Shown: positions 24,360 to 31,372 of the stretch, one piece after another
Position numbering within the stretch: position 1 is the first letter of the stretch
Layout of the letters: every line of letters begins with the position of its first letter
NCBI GenBank assembly: GCA_938041695.1
Contig: CALISI010000013.1
Span: forward strand, 1-38,383
DNA length: 38,383 nucleotides
Source of the DNA: an uncultured Actinomyces sp.
Lineage (GTDB): Bacteria > Actinomycetota > Actinomycetes > Actinomycetales > Actinomycetaceae
Direction: 5' to 3'
Translations under genes and position numbers: made by a program
The notes under the pieces: generated by a model
Seen by the model: the letters and a program-made list of their open reading frames with translations, nothing else
Told to the model about the DNA's origin: nothing
Database searches by the model: none

Positions 24360-25651
24360 TGCTGCTCCTCTCGGCAAAAATCGACAGGTACACCGTCTGC
24401 TCGGCGCACAGGCATGACGCCCGTGTGCTCCTGGAATCGACGACAGATCGCATCCGCGTATCGCGGATCGAGCTCCACAAGCGCTGCCCTAGACCTCCGG
24501 TGATAGGCAGCGATCAATGTCGATCCGGACCCTCCGAAGACATCGAGGACAAGTCCCCCCGGGCGGAGACTATTCGCAAGCATCCGGTCGATCAGCTCAA
24601 CCGGCTTCATCGTCGGATGATCCCTGTTCGCCGATGGCTTCGCCACCTCAAACACCGTGGTCGCCCGATTGTCCCCGAACCAATTTGGGCCTCCACGCCC
24701 CAAACGGCCCTGCCCACCAGGGGTGAAGCCGTACGCTACCCCTTCATGACCCGCTGGGGTCCCTTCATCAGGCTCACCGGGGGTCTGCGCCTGCCAGATC
24801 GGCTCATGCCGGTACTGATAGTCCGATCCTCCCAGCACCATGGTGGGCTTGACCCATACAAGGTGCTGACGCACCAGCAGCCCTGCCTCCGTCATCGCTG
24901 CATGAAAAGTGATATTCTCGTTGTCTGCGTACGCCACATACACCGGCGCCCCCGGCCGGGAACACGCAATGACCGTCTGGAACGCTCCCAGGAGCAAGCC
25001 CGGCAGATCAGCAGCCGAGTCGTTCTGGATCGTCAACGCATCCTTGGTCTTCCCCACATAGTTCACTCCGTACGGGGGATCCGTCCACACACAGTCCGCC
25101 CGCTCCCCATCGAGCATATCGGCAACACTCACCGTGTCTGTCGCATCCCCTACCAGAAGCATGGACTCCCCCAGGTCCCACACATCACCGACCCGGCAGA
25201 TTGGATCACGCTCAGGCAGAGCCCCCGGCTCATCCTGATCCGTGAACGACGGCAGTTCATCGACCAGCAGGTCCGCGAGCGCCGCCTGGTCGTAGCCCGT
25301 GCCCGCCAGATCAGGCAGGCCACTCAGCAAGTCCGCGAGCGCCGCCTCGTCGTATCCAGCGAGGTCGTTTGTCCTGTTGTCCACCAGGACGATGCGCGCC
25401 GCCTGCTCCTCATCAACATCCACCCAGGTCACCGCAATCTCGGGCCACCCCAGTGCCTTCGCGGCCTGCAGCGTGTGATTTCCCGCGAGCACCTCCCCCG
25501 TGCGCCGATTGGCGACAACGGGACGGTACTGGCCATTCGTTTCGAGGGACTCCTTGATGGCCTCGATGTCCCCACGCCGAGGATTCCCCTGGTACGGCCG
25601 CAGCTCCGAGACGGAAACCGCCATCGACGCGAGTGTTTCAGGTATGCGCAT
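24356..25651 (-). CDS. ParB-domain DNA methyltransferase (N4/N6)
   Basis: A 431-residue fusion. Residues 12-90 are a ParB/Srx-like domain (VSELRPYQGNPRRGDIEAI ... EVLAGNHTLQAAKALGWPEI), then a linker that holds GYDEAALADLL and GYDQAALADLL in tandem. The methyltransferase has catalytic DPPY at 191-194 and the SAM-binding VFGGSGSTLIA near 380, the order of beta-class enzymes. No restriction gene is nearby, so it is an orphan. Its likely roles are protection from host restriction or marking of phage DNA for packaging or replication. It starts after GGAG. Confidence 0.9.
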   Translation of the reverse strand: MRIPETLASMAVSVSELRPYQGNPRRGDIEAIKESLETNGQYRPVVANRRTGEVLAGNHTLQAAKALGWPEIAVTWVDVDEEQAARIVLVDNRTNDLAGYDEAALADLLSGLPDLAGTGYDQAALADLLVDELPSFTDQDEPGALPERDPICRVGDVWDLGESMLLVGDATDTVSVADMLDGERADCVWTDPPYGVNYVGKTKDALTIQNDSAADLPGLLLGAFQTVIACSRPGAPVYVAYADNENITFHAAMTEAGLLVRQHLVWVKPTMVLGGSDYQYRHEPIWQAQTPGEPDEGTPAGHEGVAYGFTPGGQGRLGRGGPNWFGDNRATTVFEVAKPSANRDHPTMKPVELIDRMLANSLRPGGLVLDVFGGSGSTLIAAYHRRSRAALVELDPRYADAICRRFQEHTGVMPVRRADGVPVDFCREEQQ

Positions 25652-25657
25652 GTGCTC

Positions 25658-26038
25658 CTACTCCCTGGGAATGTTGGACGGCCGCACCAAGATGCCCTCA
25701 GCAGCCTGCTGGGCTGGCCACCGCATCGGATGGACGACGGCTTGCAGCTGACGCAGCGACCCCGGCCAGGCCGCCTGGAGTGCGAGCGCCGGACCGCTCA
25801 TCAGCGGATACGCAAACACGAGGCGCCGAACCCGCTCGATCGCCTCCGCATACTTCGGCGAGCGCTCATACCTCAGCGCCGCATCAACGTCGAGCGCCCG
25901 ATACACAGACGAGCGCGAGCACCCCACCAATCGCGCGATATCGACCGGCCGCACACCACTGCGATGCAATTCCCGGATCCTTTTCCGATCATGCACCGCA
26001 TACCGTCCCATTTTCGCCGCGTTTCCCCCATTTTCCAA
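25658..26038 (-). CDS. Resolvase-like HTH protein
   Basis: A 126-residue protein. DRKRIRELHRSGVRPVDIARLVGCSRSSVYRALDVDAAL is the helix-turn-helix of serine-resolvase C-termini or transposase-like proteins, with no catalytic domain. The C-terminal part (SGPALALQAAWPGSLRQLQAVVHPMRWP) is unassigned. A later start at MGRYAVHD (26011) is possible. It may be a late-operon regulator or a packaging factor. Confidence 0.7.
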   Translation of the reverse strand: MENGGNAAKMGRYAVHDRKRIRELHRSGVRPVDIARLVGCSRSSVYRALDVDAALRYERSPKYAEAIERVRRLVFAYPLMSGPALALQAAWPGSLRQLQAVVHPMRWPAQQAAEGILVRPSNIPRE

Positions 26039-26171
26039 CGATAGGGGGGCCTAAAAATGCCGGGGAGAGAGGAAAAGGGCGCGCGGGAGGTGGGCCGGGT
26101 AGTTGAATTTTTTCAATTTTTCTCCGGCATTCAATCCAAGTCGTCTTGCAGTCCACAACGAACACCTGTTG

Positions 26172-26486
26172 TCACCACCAGGGTCGCGGCCTGTTCGCAA
26201 GCGCCCCGATTGGCACGCTGTTACTGCGCGCCGAGTTGCACCGGCGGTGCGCATGCCTGAAGTTGCTTGGCTCCTCCTGCATGTCTGGCGCTGCGGAGAC
26301 TGGCACGACATGGTCGAGCTCGTGCGAGTCGTCCGTCGTGCCTGGTGCCGCGTCATAGTCGATGCGCTGTCCGCACAGCCAGCACGCTGACTGGTCCCGC
26401 GTCCGCGCGTCGGCGTCAAGGCGGCGGCCCTCCTCAAAGAAGTCCCGACGCAGCTGCCGCATCCGCCTCGTGTTCACCCTGGCCAC
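26172..26486 (-). CDS. HNH endonuclease near terminase
   Basis: A 104-residue nuclease with GTG starts at 26486 or 26477. CWLCGQRIDYDAAPGTTDDSHELDHVVPVSAAPDMQEEPSNFRHAHRRCNSARSN contains both zinc CxxC halves and the ELDHVVP ... N ... H catalytic HNH core. HNH proteins encoded next to the terminase in HK97-type phages assist DNA cutting during packaging. It is the first gene after the presumed late promoter. Confidence 0.9.
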   Translation of the reverse strand: MARVNTRRMRQLRRDFFEEGRRLDADARTRDQSACWLCGQRIDYDAAPGTTDDSHELDHVVPVSAAPDMQEEPSNFRHAHRRCNSARSNSVPIGALANRPRPWW

Positions 26487-26522
26487 GATCCCACCCCCGT
26501 CCCCTAGCGCGAGCACACGAAA

Positions 26523-26552
26523 GCCCCGGAACAAACGAGTGCTCCGGGGCTT
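26523..26552 (-). terminator. Terminator just after the late promoter
   Basis: AGCCCCGGA, a 12-base loop and TCCGGGGCT, followed on the minus strand by TTCG. It lies only about 20-50 bases after the predicted start of transcription, so the late genes would need antitermination or readthrough. Confidence 0.75.
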
Positions 26553-26569
26553 GACGAGACAGTAATGCC

Positions 26570-26608
26570 GTTGGCAGAAATGTTATAAGCGCCCGGCACG
26601 ATTGTCAA
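26570..26608 (-). promoter_or_regulatory. Predicted late-operon promoter
   Basis: TTGACA (26608-26603) with a 17-bp spacer to TAACAT (26585-26580), or TATAAC at 26587-26582. The -35 is perfect. Transcription would start near 26573 and run leftward into the terminator at 26523-26552 and then the HNH, methyltransferase, terminase and structural genes. Confidence 0.7.
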
Positions 26609-26826
26609 GCACCCGGTGGCGCGGCGGCACGGCGCGGCCTGCGGCGGTGCCTCGACTGGGCGTCGGCGGCAAGCACGTCCGACATCGACACCCATACCGC
26701 GCCGCCCACCCTCACCGACCGCACCCGGCCCGAGGCAGTCCACGCGCGCACCGTCGCCGCAGGCAAGCCGGGCACCACCGACGACGCATCGCGCTGACGC
26801 TCCCACCATTCCCCCGCGACGATCAC
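26605..26826 (-). CDS. Small excisionase/MerR-like DNA-binding protein
   Basis: A 73-residue protein; its GTG overlaps the upstream stop (GTGA). GLPAATVRAWTASGRVRSVRVGGAVWVSMSDVLA is a winged-helix pattern with first-helix, wing and closing helix; the tail is strongly basic (RHRRRPRRAAAPPGA). It is the last gene of the early operon, and its stop touches the -35 of the late promoter, so it could regulate it. Function otherwise unknown. Confidence 0.65.
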   Translation of the reverse strand: MIVAGEWWERQRDASSVVPGLPAATVRAWTASGRVRSVRVGGAVWVSMSDVLAADAQSRHRRRPRRAAAPPGA

Positions 26827-27614
26827 TCCGACTCCCCACCGTCGGCGTCCATGCGGGCGACCAGCAGAGTCCATGCGCGCAGGCGCGCCCAGTCCTCCGA
26901 GGACAGGACACGCCCACACGACAGGCGCGAGCATGTGACCTGCTCCTGGCCTCCCACCACGCGCACCGGCTGGACGACCAGCGAGTACGCGTTGCAAGAC
27001 GGGCACGCGATGTCCTGCACGCGCCGCTCCGGCTCCTCGACTGCCCACCTCGCGCGAGCGCCGGCGTCGAGCCTGGCCAGGTCAGCAAGCATCTCGGGTG
27101 CCCACGGCGCGGCCGCGACACGGTCGAGCAGCGGATCAATCCAGCGGACAAGCTCAGCCAGCGCTTGCGGGTCACGGATGCCAACCGGCTCTGCCTCCAC
27201 GAGGTACGCCTCTCCCGTCGCCGCATCGATCTTGCGACCAGGCGCAGACCACCATAGGCCCGGCGGCCGAGGAGCCTCCACCCCGATATGCTCGCCTGCC
27301 TGGATACACCACGAGGCCAGCGCCGCCGCGAGCTCATCGGCAGCTGCCCGCTGCTGCGGGTACAGCGAGGACGAGCCAGGCGGGCGACCACCTCCGGACG
27401 ATGAGACCGCCGAGGGCGCGTCGTCCCCGCTCATCAGCTCGTCGACGAGTGCCGGCATCGTACGCACGACGGCTTGGAGCCGCCCCCAGCACCTCGCACA
27501 CAAGACTCCGACGTATGCCGGACTTGGTGCGCAGCCCCTGCATGAGTCATCCTGGCAGTCAGGAAGATGCTCACCAGGCGTGGCGCACCCGGATGAGCAC
27601 ACGCGATTCAGCAT
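26823..27614 (-). CDS. Zinc-ribbon protein, unknown
   Basis: A 263-residue protein with two cysteine clusters: N-terminal CSSGCATPGEHLPDC ... CRGCAPSPAYVGVLCARCW, and C-terminal IACPSCNAYSLVVQPVRVVG ... CSRLSCGRVLSSEDW, the latter a CxxC...CxxxxC ribbon. The middle is helical with a serine/glycine linker. Proteins like this are common in actinophage early regions, with no known role; nucleic acid binding is likely. It overlaps the upstream gene by seven bases. Confidence 0.65.
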   Translation of the reverse strand: MLNRVCSSGCATPGEHLPDCQDDSCRGCAPSPAYVGVLCARCWGRLQAVVRTMPALVDELMSGDDAPSAVSSSGGGRPPGSSSLYPQQRAAADELAAALASWCIQAGEHIGVEAPRPPGLWWSAPGRKIDAATGEAYLVEAEPVGIRDPQALAELVRWIDPLLDRVAAAPWAPEMLADLARLDAGARARWAVEEPERRVQDIACPSCNAYSLVVQPVRVVGGQEQVTCSRLSCGRVLSSEDWARLRAWTLLVARMDADGGESE

Positions 27615-29041
27615 GGCTCCCCCTCAAGGCAGAAACGGCAGGGCACGTCGGCCCCGTGGATCGGGCACACGGCGTCATCGTCCACCGGGGGACGACCTCG
27701 CCACTGGTACCAGGGCGACCCCCACTGCCCACCCACCTGCGGAGTGGGCGCAGGACCAGCCATACCGGGTGACTCAGGTGGGGGCTGGGGCATGGGCGGG
27801 GTCCCGTCAGGGGAAGCGCCAGGATCTCTCACCTGACGTTTGCGCCGCGGCCTGCGCCTGCGAGGTGAGGCAGGCTCGCCCTGCCCGGCCCCGCCAGACT
27901 CCCGGCCTGGCCCTTCCCTATCTGGGTCCCTGCCCTGCCCCTCCCTGCCCTGACACGCGCGTGCGCGCGTGGACACCCGCTTTGCTGCCGTCGCGGCAAG
28001 ATTTTCCTGCGCTGCGGCTGCCGTCGCGGCAGGATTTGTTGCCGTCGCGGCTGCCGCTGCGGCTGCCGCAGGTGCCGTCGCAGGTCGGAGTGGGTTTGCG
28101 CGGCGCAGGCTGGGGGCGGGTTCGACCTGACCCGAGGCGTTAGCCTCGACGGGATCCTCGCCTCCCTCGCCTGCTGCCTGCCCCCAGTCGAGCGCGTGAG
28201 CGTCCGGGAGATCAACGTCTGCGCCGGCGGCGGTGCTGTTGGGATTCCGAGGGAGGGAGGATTCGACCTGACCCGAGGGCGTCCCCTCGACGGGATTCGC
28301 GTCCCTCCCGGCTTCGACCATGACAGCTCCGCCGCGACGCGGCGTGTCCTCGACCGTGTGCCGCTCAGCGCTCTTTGGAGGCGCTGACCAGTCCGCCTGT
28401 CCGGGCATCCACCCAGGGCGGTGAAGCACCATGCCCGCCTCGGCAGGCGTGCGCTGCTGCTTCTGCTTGTTGCAGTCCGTGCATGCGATCACGATGTTCG
28501 CCGCACCAATGTACTTGGTCGGCTCCACGTGGTCGTACTGCCACGTGCTGCGGTCCTTGCGCTGCACCTTCGTCCCGCAGTATCGGCACGGCGCGGTCAT
28601 GTTGCCGCCGCGCTCGACACCGCCGACGCGATCGCGCAGCCACACAGCGTCTGTGATCTTCCTGTTTTTCAGTTCGGCGCGCTTCCCCCGCGTGACTCGC
28701 ACGTCTTCGCCACGGTCGTAGCGAAGGTCGAACCAGTCATGGAAGATGAACGATCCCTGCGGTGGCTGCACGCAGCGTTCGCAAGAGTGTCCCGGCGCAT
28801 GCCAGAGACCCTCGTCGACGAGCATCCCCGCCAGCTGCGTTGCCACTTCAAGATTGAGTGTGTCCGAGACAAGCGTCTCGACCGCGATCACTCCATCAGT
28901 CAGTGCCTGCTGGCAGGCCGTCCCCGCGAGCGCCCACATGCCGAGTGCGGCGAGGCCGCTGAGGTCCCCGGTCATGGCGCGGCGGGCGAGGCGTTGGATC
29001 TTTGGGTTTCCCCGGAGCTCGTCGCCGAGTTGGAAGAACAT
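27608..29041 (-). CDS. Replication-like protein with internal HNH domain and repeat-rich tail
   Basis: A 477-residue protein. The first 110 residues (MFFQLGDELRGNPKIQRLAR ... LTDGVIAVETLVSDTLNLEVATQLAG) look like the winged-helix N-terminus of phage replication-initiation proteins. Residues 147-205 carry a complete HNH: CRYCGTKVQRKDRSTWQYDHVEPTKYIGAANIVIACTDCNKQKQQR. The rest is disordered, with SGQVE repeats, an alanine/threonine-rich tract, a basic GRE-rich part, and a final CPIHGADVPCRFC zinc site. An HNH inside a replication protein may reflect insertion of a homing-type domain. The function is inferred. Confidence 0.7.
   Translation of the reverse strand: MFFQLGDELRGNPKIQRLARRAMTGDLSGLAALGMWALAGTACQQALTDGVIAVETLVSDTLNLEVATQLAGMLVDEGLWHAPGHSCERCVQPPQGSFIFHDWFDLRYDRGEDVRVTRGKRAELKNRKITDAVWLRDRVGGVERGGNMTAPCRYCGTKVQRKDRSTWQYDHVEPTKYIGAANIVIACTDCNKQKQQRTPAEAGMVLHRPGWMPGQADWSAPPKSAERHTVEDTPRRGGAVMVEAGRDANPVEGTPSGQVESSLPRNPNSTAAGADVDLPDAHALDWGQAAGEGGEDPVEANASGQVEPAPSLRRANPLRPATAPAAAAAAAATATNPAATAAAAQENLAATAAKRVSTRARACQGREGQGRDPDREGPGRESGGAGQGEPASPRRRRPRRKRQVRDPGASPDGTPPMPQPPPESPGMAGPAPTPQVGGQWGSPWYQWRGRPPVDDDAVCPIHGADVPCRFCLEGEPC
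28000..28310 (-). repeat. In-gene short repeats of the HNH/replication protein
   Basis: GCCGTCGCGGC units recur at about 10-20 bp spacing from 28008 to 28085, coding the Ala/Thr tract. A 45-bp imperfect direct repeat built on TTCGACCTGACCCGAGG and CCTCGACGGGAT occurs near 28118-28155 and 28260-28297 (142 bp apart), coding two SGQVE-containing segments. Slippage-prone and probably variable in length. Confidence 0.65.
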
Positions 29042-29053
29042 GTGTGTCGCTTT

Positions 29054-29143
29054 CTAGTCAGAGCATCGGCATTCGCCGGTGATGGGATTGATTGCGCCGC
29101 CGCATGAGTCGCACATGCGGGGCGCCCAGTCGTCGCCGGTCAT
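29054..29143 (-). CDS. 29-residue zinc-knuckle peptide
   Basis: The ATG at 29143 has a perfect AGGAGG at proper spacing and overlaps the upstream stop (ATGA). The product, MTGDDWAPRMCDSCGGAIN followed by PITGECRCSD, holds CxxC...CxC, a minimal zinc site. It is a separate gene by ribosome site and coupling, though tiny. It could act as a zinc-binding adaptor; function unknown. Confidence 0.6.
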   Translation of the reverse strand: MTGDDWAPRMCDSCGGAINPITGECRCSD

Positions 29144-29388
29144 CTGGTCACCTCCTCTTGGTCGTAGTCTTCGGGGAACAGACTGCGGGGCCTGTAGTTC
29201 GGGTGGTTTCTGGTCATCCAGGCTCGTTCGGTCCAGGCGCGGCGTTGTTGCTCGGCCCGGACATAGCACGGGTGACACAGCGCGCGGCCCGGGAGTATCG
29301 GTGTCTCGCATTGGGGGCAGCGCCGTGGGTTCTCGTCGGGTTCATCAAGGGTGACGCCCCAACCTTTTCGCACGTCGACGGCGCACAT
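29140..29388 (-). CDS. Zinc-ribbon protein, unknown
   Basis: An 82-residue protein; its ATG shares bases with the SSB stop (TGATG). RRCPQCETPILPGRALCHPCYVRAEQQRRAW is a CxxC...CxxC ribbon followed by a basic helix, typical of nucleic-acid-binding small phage proteins. It lies in the replication/recombination cluster between SSB and the 29-residue peptide. Confidence 0.65.
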   Translation of the reverse strand: MCAVDVRKGWGVTLDEPDENPRRCPQCETPILPGRALCHPCYVRAEQQRRAWTERAWMTRNHPNYRPRSLFPEDYDQEEVTR

Positions 29389-29924
29389 CAGAACGGAGGT
29401 TCCCACGCGGTGTAGCCCGCTGCCGGCTGGGATCCCTGGCGCGCCCAGGGGTCCTCCGGGGCGGGCTGCTGCGGTGCCTGCGGTGCCTGCGGTGCCTGTT
29501 GTGTGGGCTGGGTGGACGCAGGTGGAGGCGGGGGCGGGTATCCTGCCCCGCCATCGGCTGCGGGGTGTCTGGTGACCTGTGCGCGTGCGCGGCGCAGGGA
29601 GGGGCCGACCTCGTCGACCTGCATCTCAACGACCGTGCGACGTTCACCCTGCTGGGTCTCGTACGAGCGCTGGGTGAGGCGACCCTGAACGATGACTCGC
29701 ATGCCCTTGCGCAGCGACTCGGCGACATTCTCTGCGGTCTCGCGCCACACGGAGCAGCGCATGAAGAGGGTGTCGCCGTCGCGCCATTCGCCGGCGTTGC
29801 GGTCGTAGGCTCGCGGGGTGGAGGCCACCGTGAAGTCAGCGACCGCCACGCCGGACTGCGTCCACCGCAGCTCAGGATCAGCGGTCAGGTTACCGACGAT
29901 GGTGATCAGCGTTTCTCCGCTCAT
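29388..29924 (-). CDS. ssb: Single-stranded DNA-binding protein
   Basis: A 178-residue SSB. The OB fold is complete: ETLITIVGNLTADPELRWTQSGVAVADFTVAST ... LFMRCSVWRETAENVAESLRKGMRVIVQGRLTQRSYE. The tail is proline/glutamine-rich, with QAPQAPQAPQ encoded by tandem 9-bp units. The last residues are YTAWEPPF; most bacterial SSBs end in an acidic DDIPF-type tip that recruits partners, and here only one acid and the PF end remain. It coats phage single strands in replication and recombination. Its ATG overlaps the RusA-like stop (ATGA). Confidence 0.95.
   Translation of the reverse strand: MSGETLITIVGNLTADPELRWTQSGVAVADFTVASTPRAYDRNAGEWRDGDTLFMRCSVWRETAENVAESLRKGMRVIVQGRLTQRSYETQQGERRTVVEMQVDEVGPSLRRARAQVTRHPAADGGAGYPPPPPPASTQPTQQAPQAPQAPQQPAPEDPWARQGSQPAAGYTAWEPPF
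29471..29506 (-). repeat. Tandem 9-bp repeat in ssb tail
   Basis: About four units of GGTGCCTGC, coding the QAP repeats in the disordered SSB linker. Probably variable in number by slippage without changing frame. Confidence 0.8.
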
Positions 29925-30349
29925 CTCTGGGCCTCCTGGTTTTCTTCGTAGGGCATGACGACGAAGCGGATCGAGCACATGGGGATCCCCATGCGCTTGC
30001 CCGCGTGACGGGGATCGATGCGCATGTCCGGTCCCTGCAGGTGCCGCGAGTCGTCGTCCGGGAGCAGTCCGGCGTCCACCAGCCCGTCCACAAGGGCCTT
30101 GAGGGTGGGCATGTAGTTGTGAAGGTCGCGGCGGCGGCCGTCTGGGAAACGCACCCACGCGACGAGACGTGCCCGCTCGAGGCTGGGGCAGCGGGCCGCG
30201 CGCGCCATCACGCGGGCCTGCATGCGCAGGGTCCGAATCCGCGGGGACAGCGTGCGCCGGTCGGCGCGGCCGTTGAGGGAAAGCATGTCCGCCTGCGGAA
30301 GATCGAACGGCCCGATCTCCCACAGGGGAGCGATGGGCGAATCATTCAT
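29921..30349 (-). CDS. RusA-like Holliday junction resolvase
   Basis: A 142-residue protein from the ATG at 30349. The core RARLVAWVRFPDGRRRDLHNYMPTLKALVDGLVDAGLLPDDD has the RusA pattern D-x-x-N ... K-x-x-x-D-G-L ... D-D-D for metal binding, preceded by SLNGRADRRTLSPRIRTLRM. It cuts four-way junctions made in phage replication or recombination. It is next to SSB, as in many phages. Confidence 0.85.
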   Translation of the reverse strand: MNDSPIAPLWEIGPFDLPQADMLSLNGRADRRTLSPRIRTLRMQARVMARAARCPSLERARLVAWVRFPDGRRRDLHNYMPTLKALVDGLVDAGLLPDDDSRHLQGPDMRIDPRHAGKRMGIPMCSIRFVVMPYEENQEAQR

Positions 30350-30590
30350 CGCGTTCTTCTCCTGCCTGCGGATAGAGGCCGTCAACGAGCGCATCGACGG
30401 CGGCACCGATAGTGCTGCGAATGTGCGCACGTTGTTCGTCGGTCTCGCCGTACATTTCGGCGATCGCGACGCCAGCGTCAATCAGACCAGCCGCCGAGTT
30501 GACCACGTGGGCGCAGAGGCGGGTGACTTCACGCTCGAGGGCACGGACCTGATTCGCGCACTCGATCTCGTTGAGATCCTCTTCAGTCAC
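30342..30590 (-). CDS. Small acidic helical protein, unknown
   Basis: An 82-residue protein; the GTG at 30590 overlaps the upstream TGA (GTGA). TEEDLNEIECANQVRALEREVTRLCAHVVNSAAGLIDAG suggests a coiled coil, then ETDEQRAHIRSTIGAAVDALVDGL. No family recognised. It lies directly before the resolvase gene, overlapping it by eight bases. Confidence 0.65.
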   Translation of the reverse strand: MTEEDLNEIECANQVRALEREVTRLCAHVVNSAAGLIDAGVAIAEMYGETDEQRAHIRSTIGAAVDALVDGLYPQAGEERDE

Positions 30591-31372
30591 AGCCCTTCCC
30601 CTCCCTCGTAGACGCGAAGACCCGCTGGCTCACCAACGCTCCCCGCCGGGACAGGTGGCAGCAGCGCCGCCTCCAGGTAGTGGATCGACGGGCCGTCGTA
30701 CAGGAGCTCACCCGTCGTAGGAGCCTGAAACAGCACGGACCCAGCGGACCACCCGAGACACGCATCGCTGCCCCAGATGAACGACGACCGCCCAAATCCG
30801 TCCCCGACACGGACCCGCAGAGGAATCTGCCAGGCCGCAGCCGACGCCGCGAACGTGCGCACGACAGCAGGCTCCATCTCCACGGCCGCATCCTGATAGA
30901 GGACTCCATGCGCTCCATCGAGCAGGAGTCGCGCTGCGTCGACGCGGTCCTCATCCATCGGCTCAGCCGCCGGCGCGACACGCGCCATCTGAGGCCCATA
31001 CAAGACGCCCGTCTCCTGGACAGTGACGCCCTCCCTCTCATCGAGGAGGAGGCTCACCCGCTCAACGGGAGACCCGGCGAGGAAAGTCGCCAACGACTCA
31101 ACCGCGGAGCGACGCAGCCACACCGAGGGCACGTCCTCCCCGCCACCGTCGCCGTCGTAGATGCTGAACCGCACAGCGATCGCGCGCTTGCGATCAAGCG
31201 CGGCCGCGAGCGCCATCACGCAGTCCTGGACGACGGCCAGGCGCATCAGGCCCGCGCCATTGTCCGGGGCATCCTCGGGAATCCGGCGCGCCACGTGCGG
31301 CAAGGCTGCACGAAGCGCCCCCTCCAAGGCCGCCCGAGCCACGACCACCATCGTCGATGCTTCGTTGGTCAT
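30587..31372 (-). CDS. Unknown early protein; faint sliding-clamp-like features
   Basis: A 261-residue protein; the ATG at 31372 overlaps the ParB-like gene stop (ATGA). Its repeated alpha/beta pattern (ARAALEGALRAALPHVARR, SVWLRRSAVESLATFLAGSPVERVSLLLDEREGVTVQE and FAASAAAWQIPLRVRVGDGFG) and position next to SSB and a resolvase recall phage sliding-clamp-like proteins. No clamp motif is certain, so it is left unnamed. Confidence 0.55.
   Translation of the reverse strand: MTNEASTMVVVARAALEGALRAALPHVARRIPEDAPDNGAGLMRLAVVQDCVMALAAALDRKRAIAVRFSIYDGDGGGEDVPSVWLRRSAVESLATFLAGSPVERVSLLLDEREGVTVQETGVLYGPQMARVAPAAEPMDEDRVDAARLLLDGAHGVLYQDAAVEMEPAVVRTFAASAAAWQIPLRVRVGDGFGRSSFIWGSDACLGWSAGSVLFQAPTTGELLYDGPSIHYLEAALLPPVPAGSVGEPAGLRVYEGGEGL

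Noticed and set aside
24251..26044. A 597-codon plus-strand frame
   Set aside because: Antisense to the ParB-methyltransferase and HTH genes; composition is Arg/His/Pro-rich, as expected of a shadow frame.
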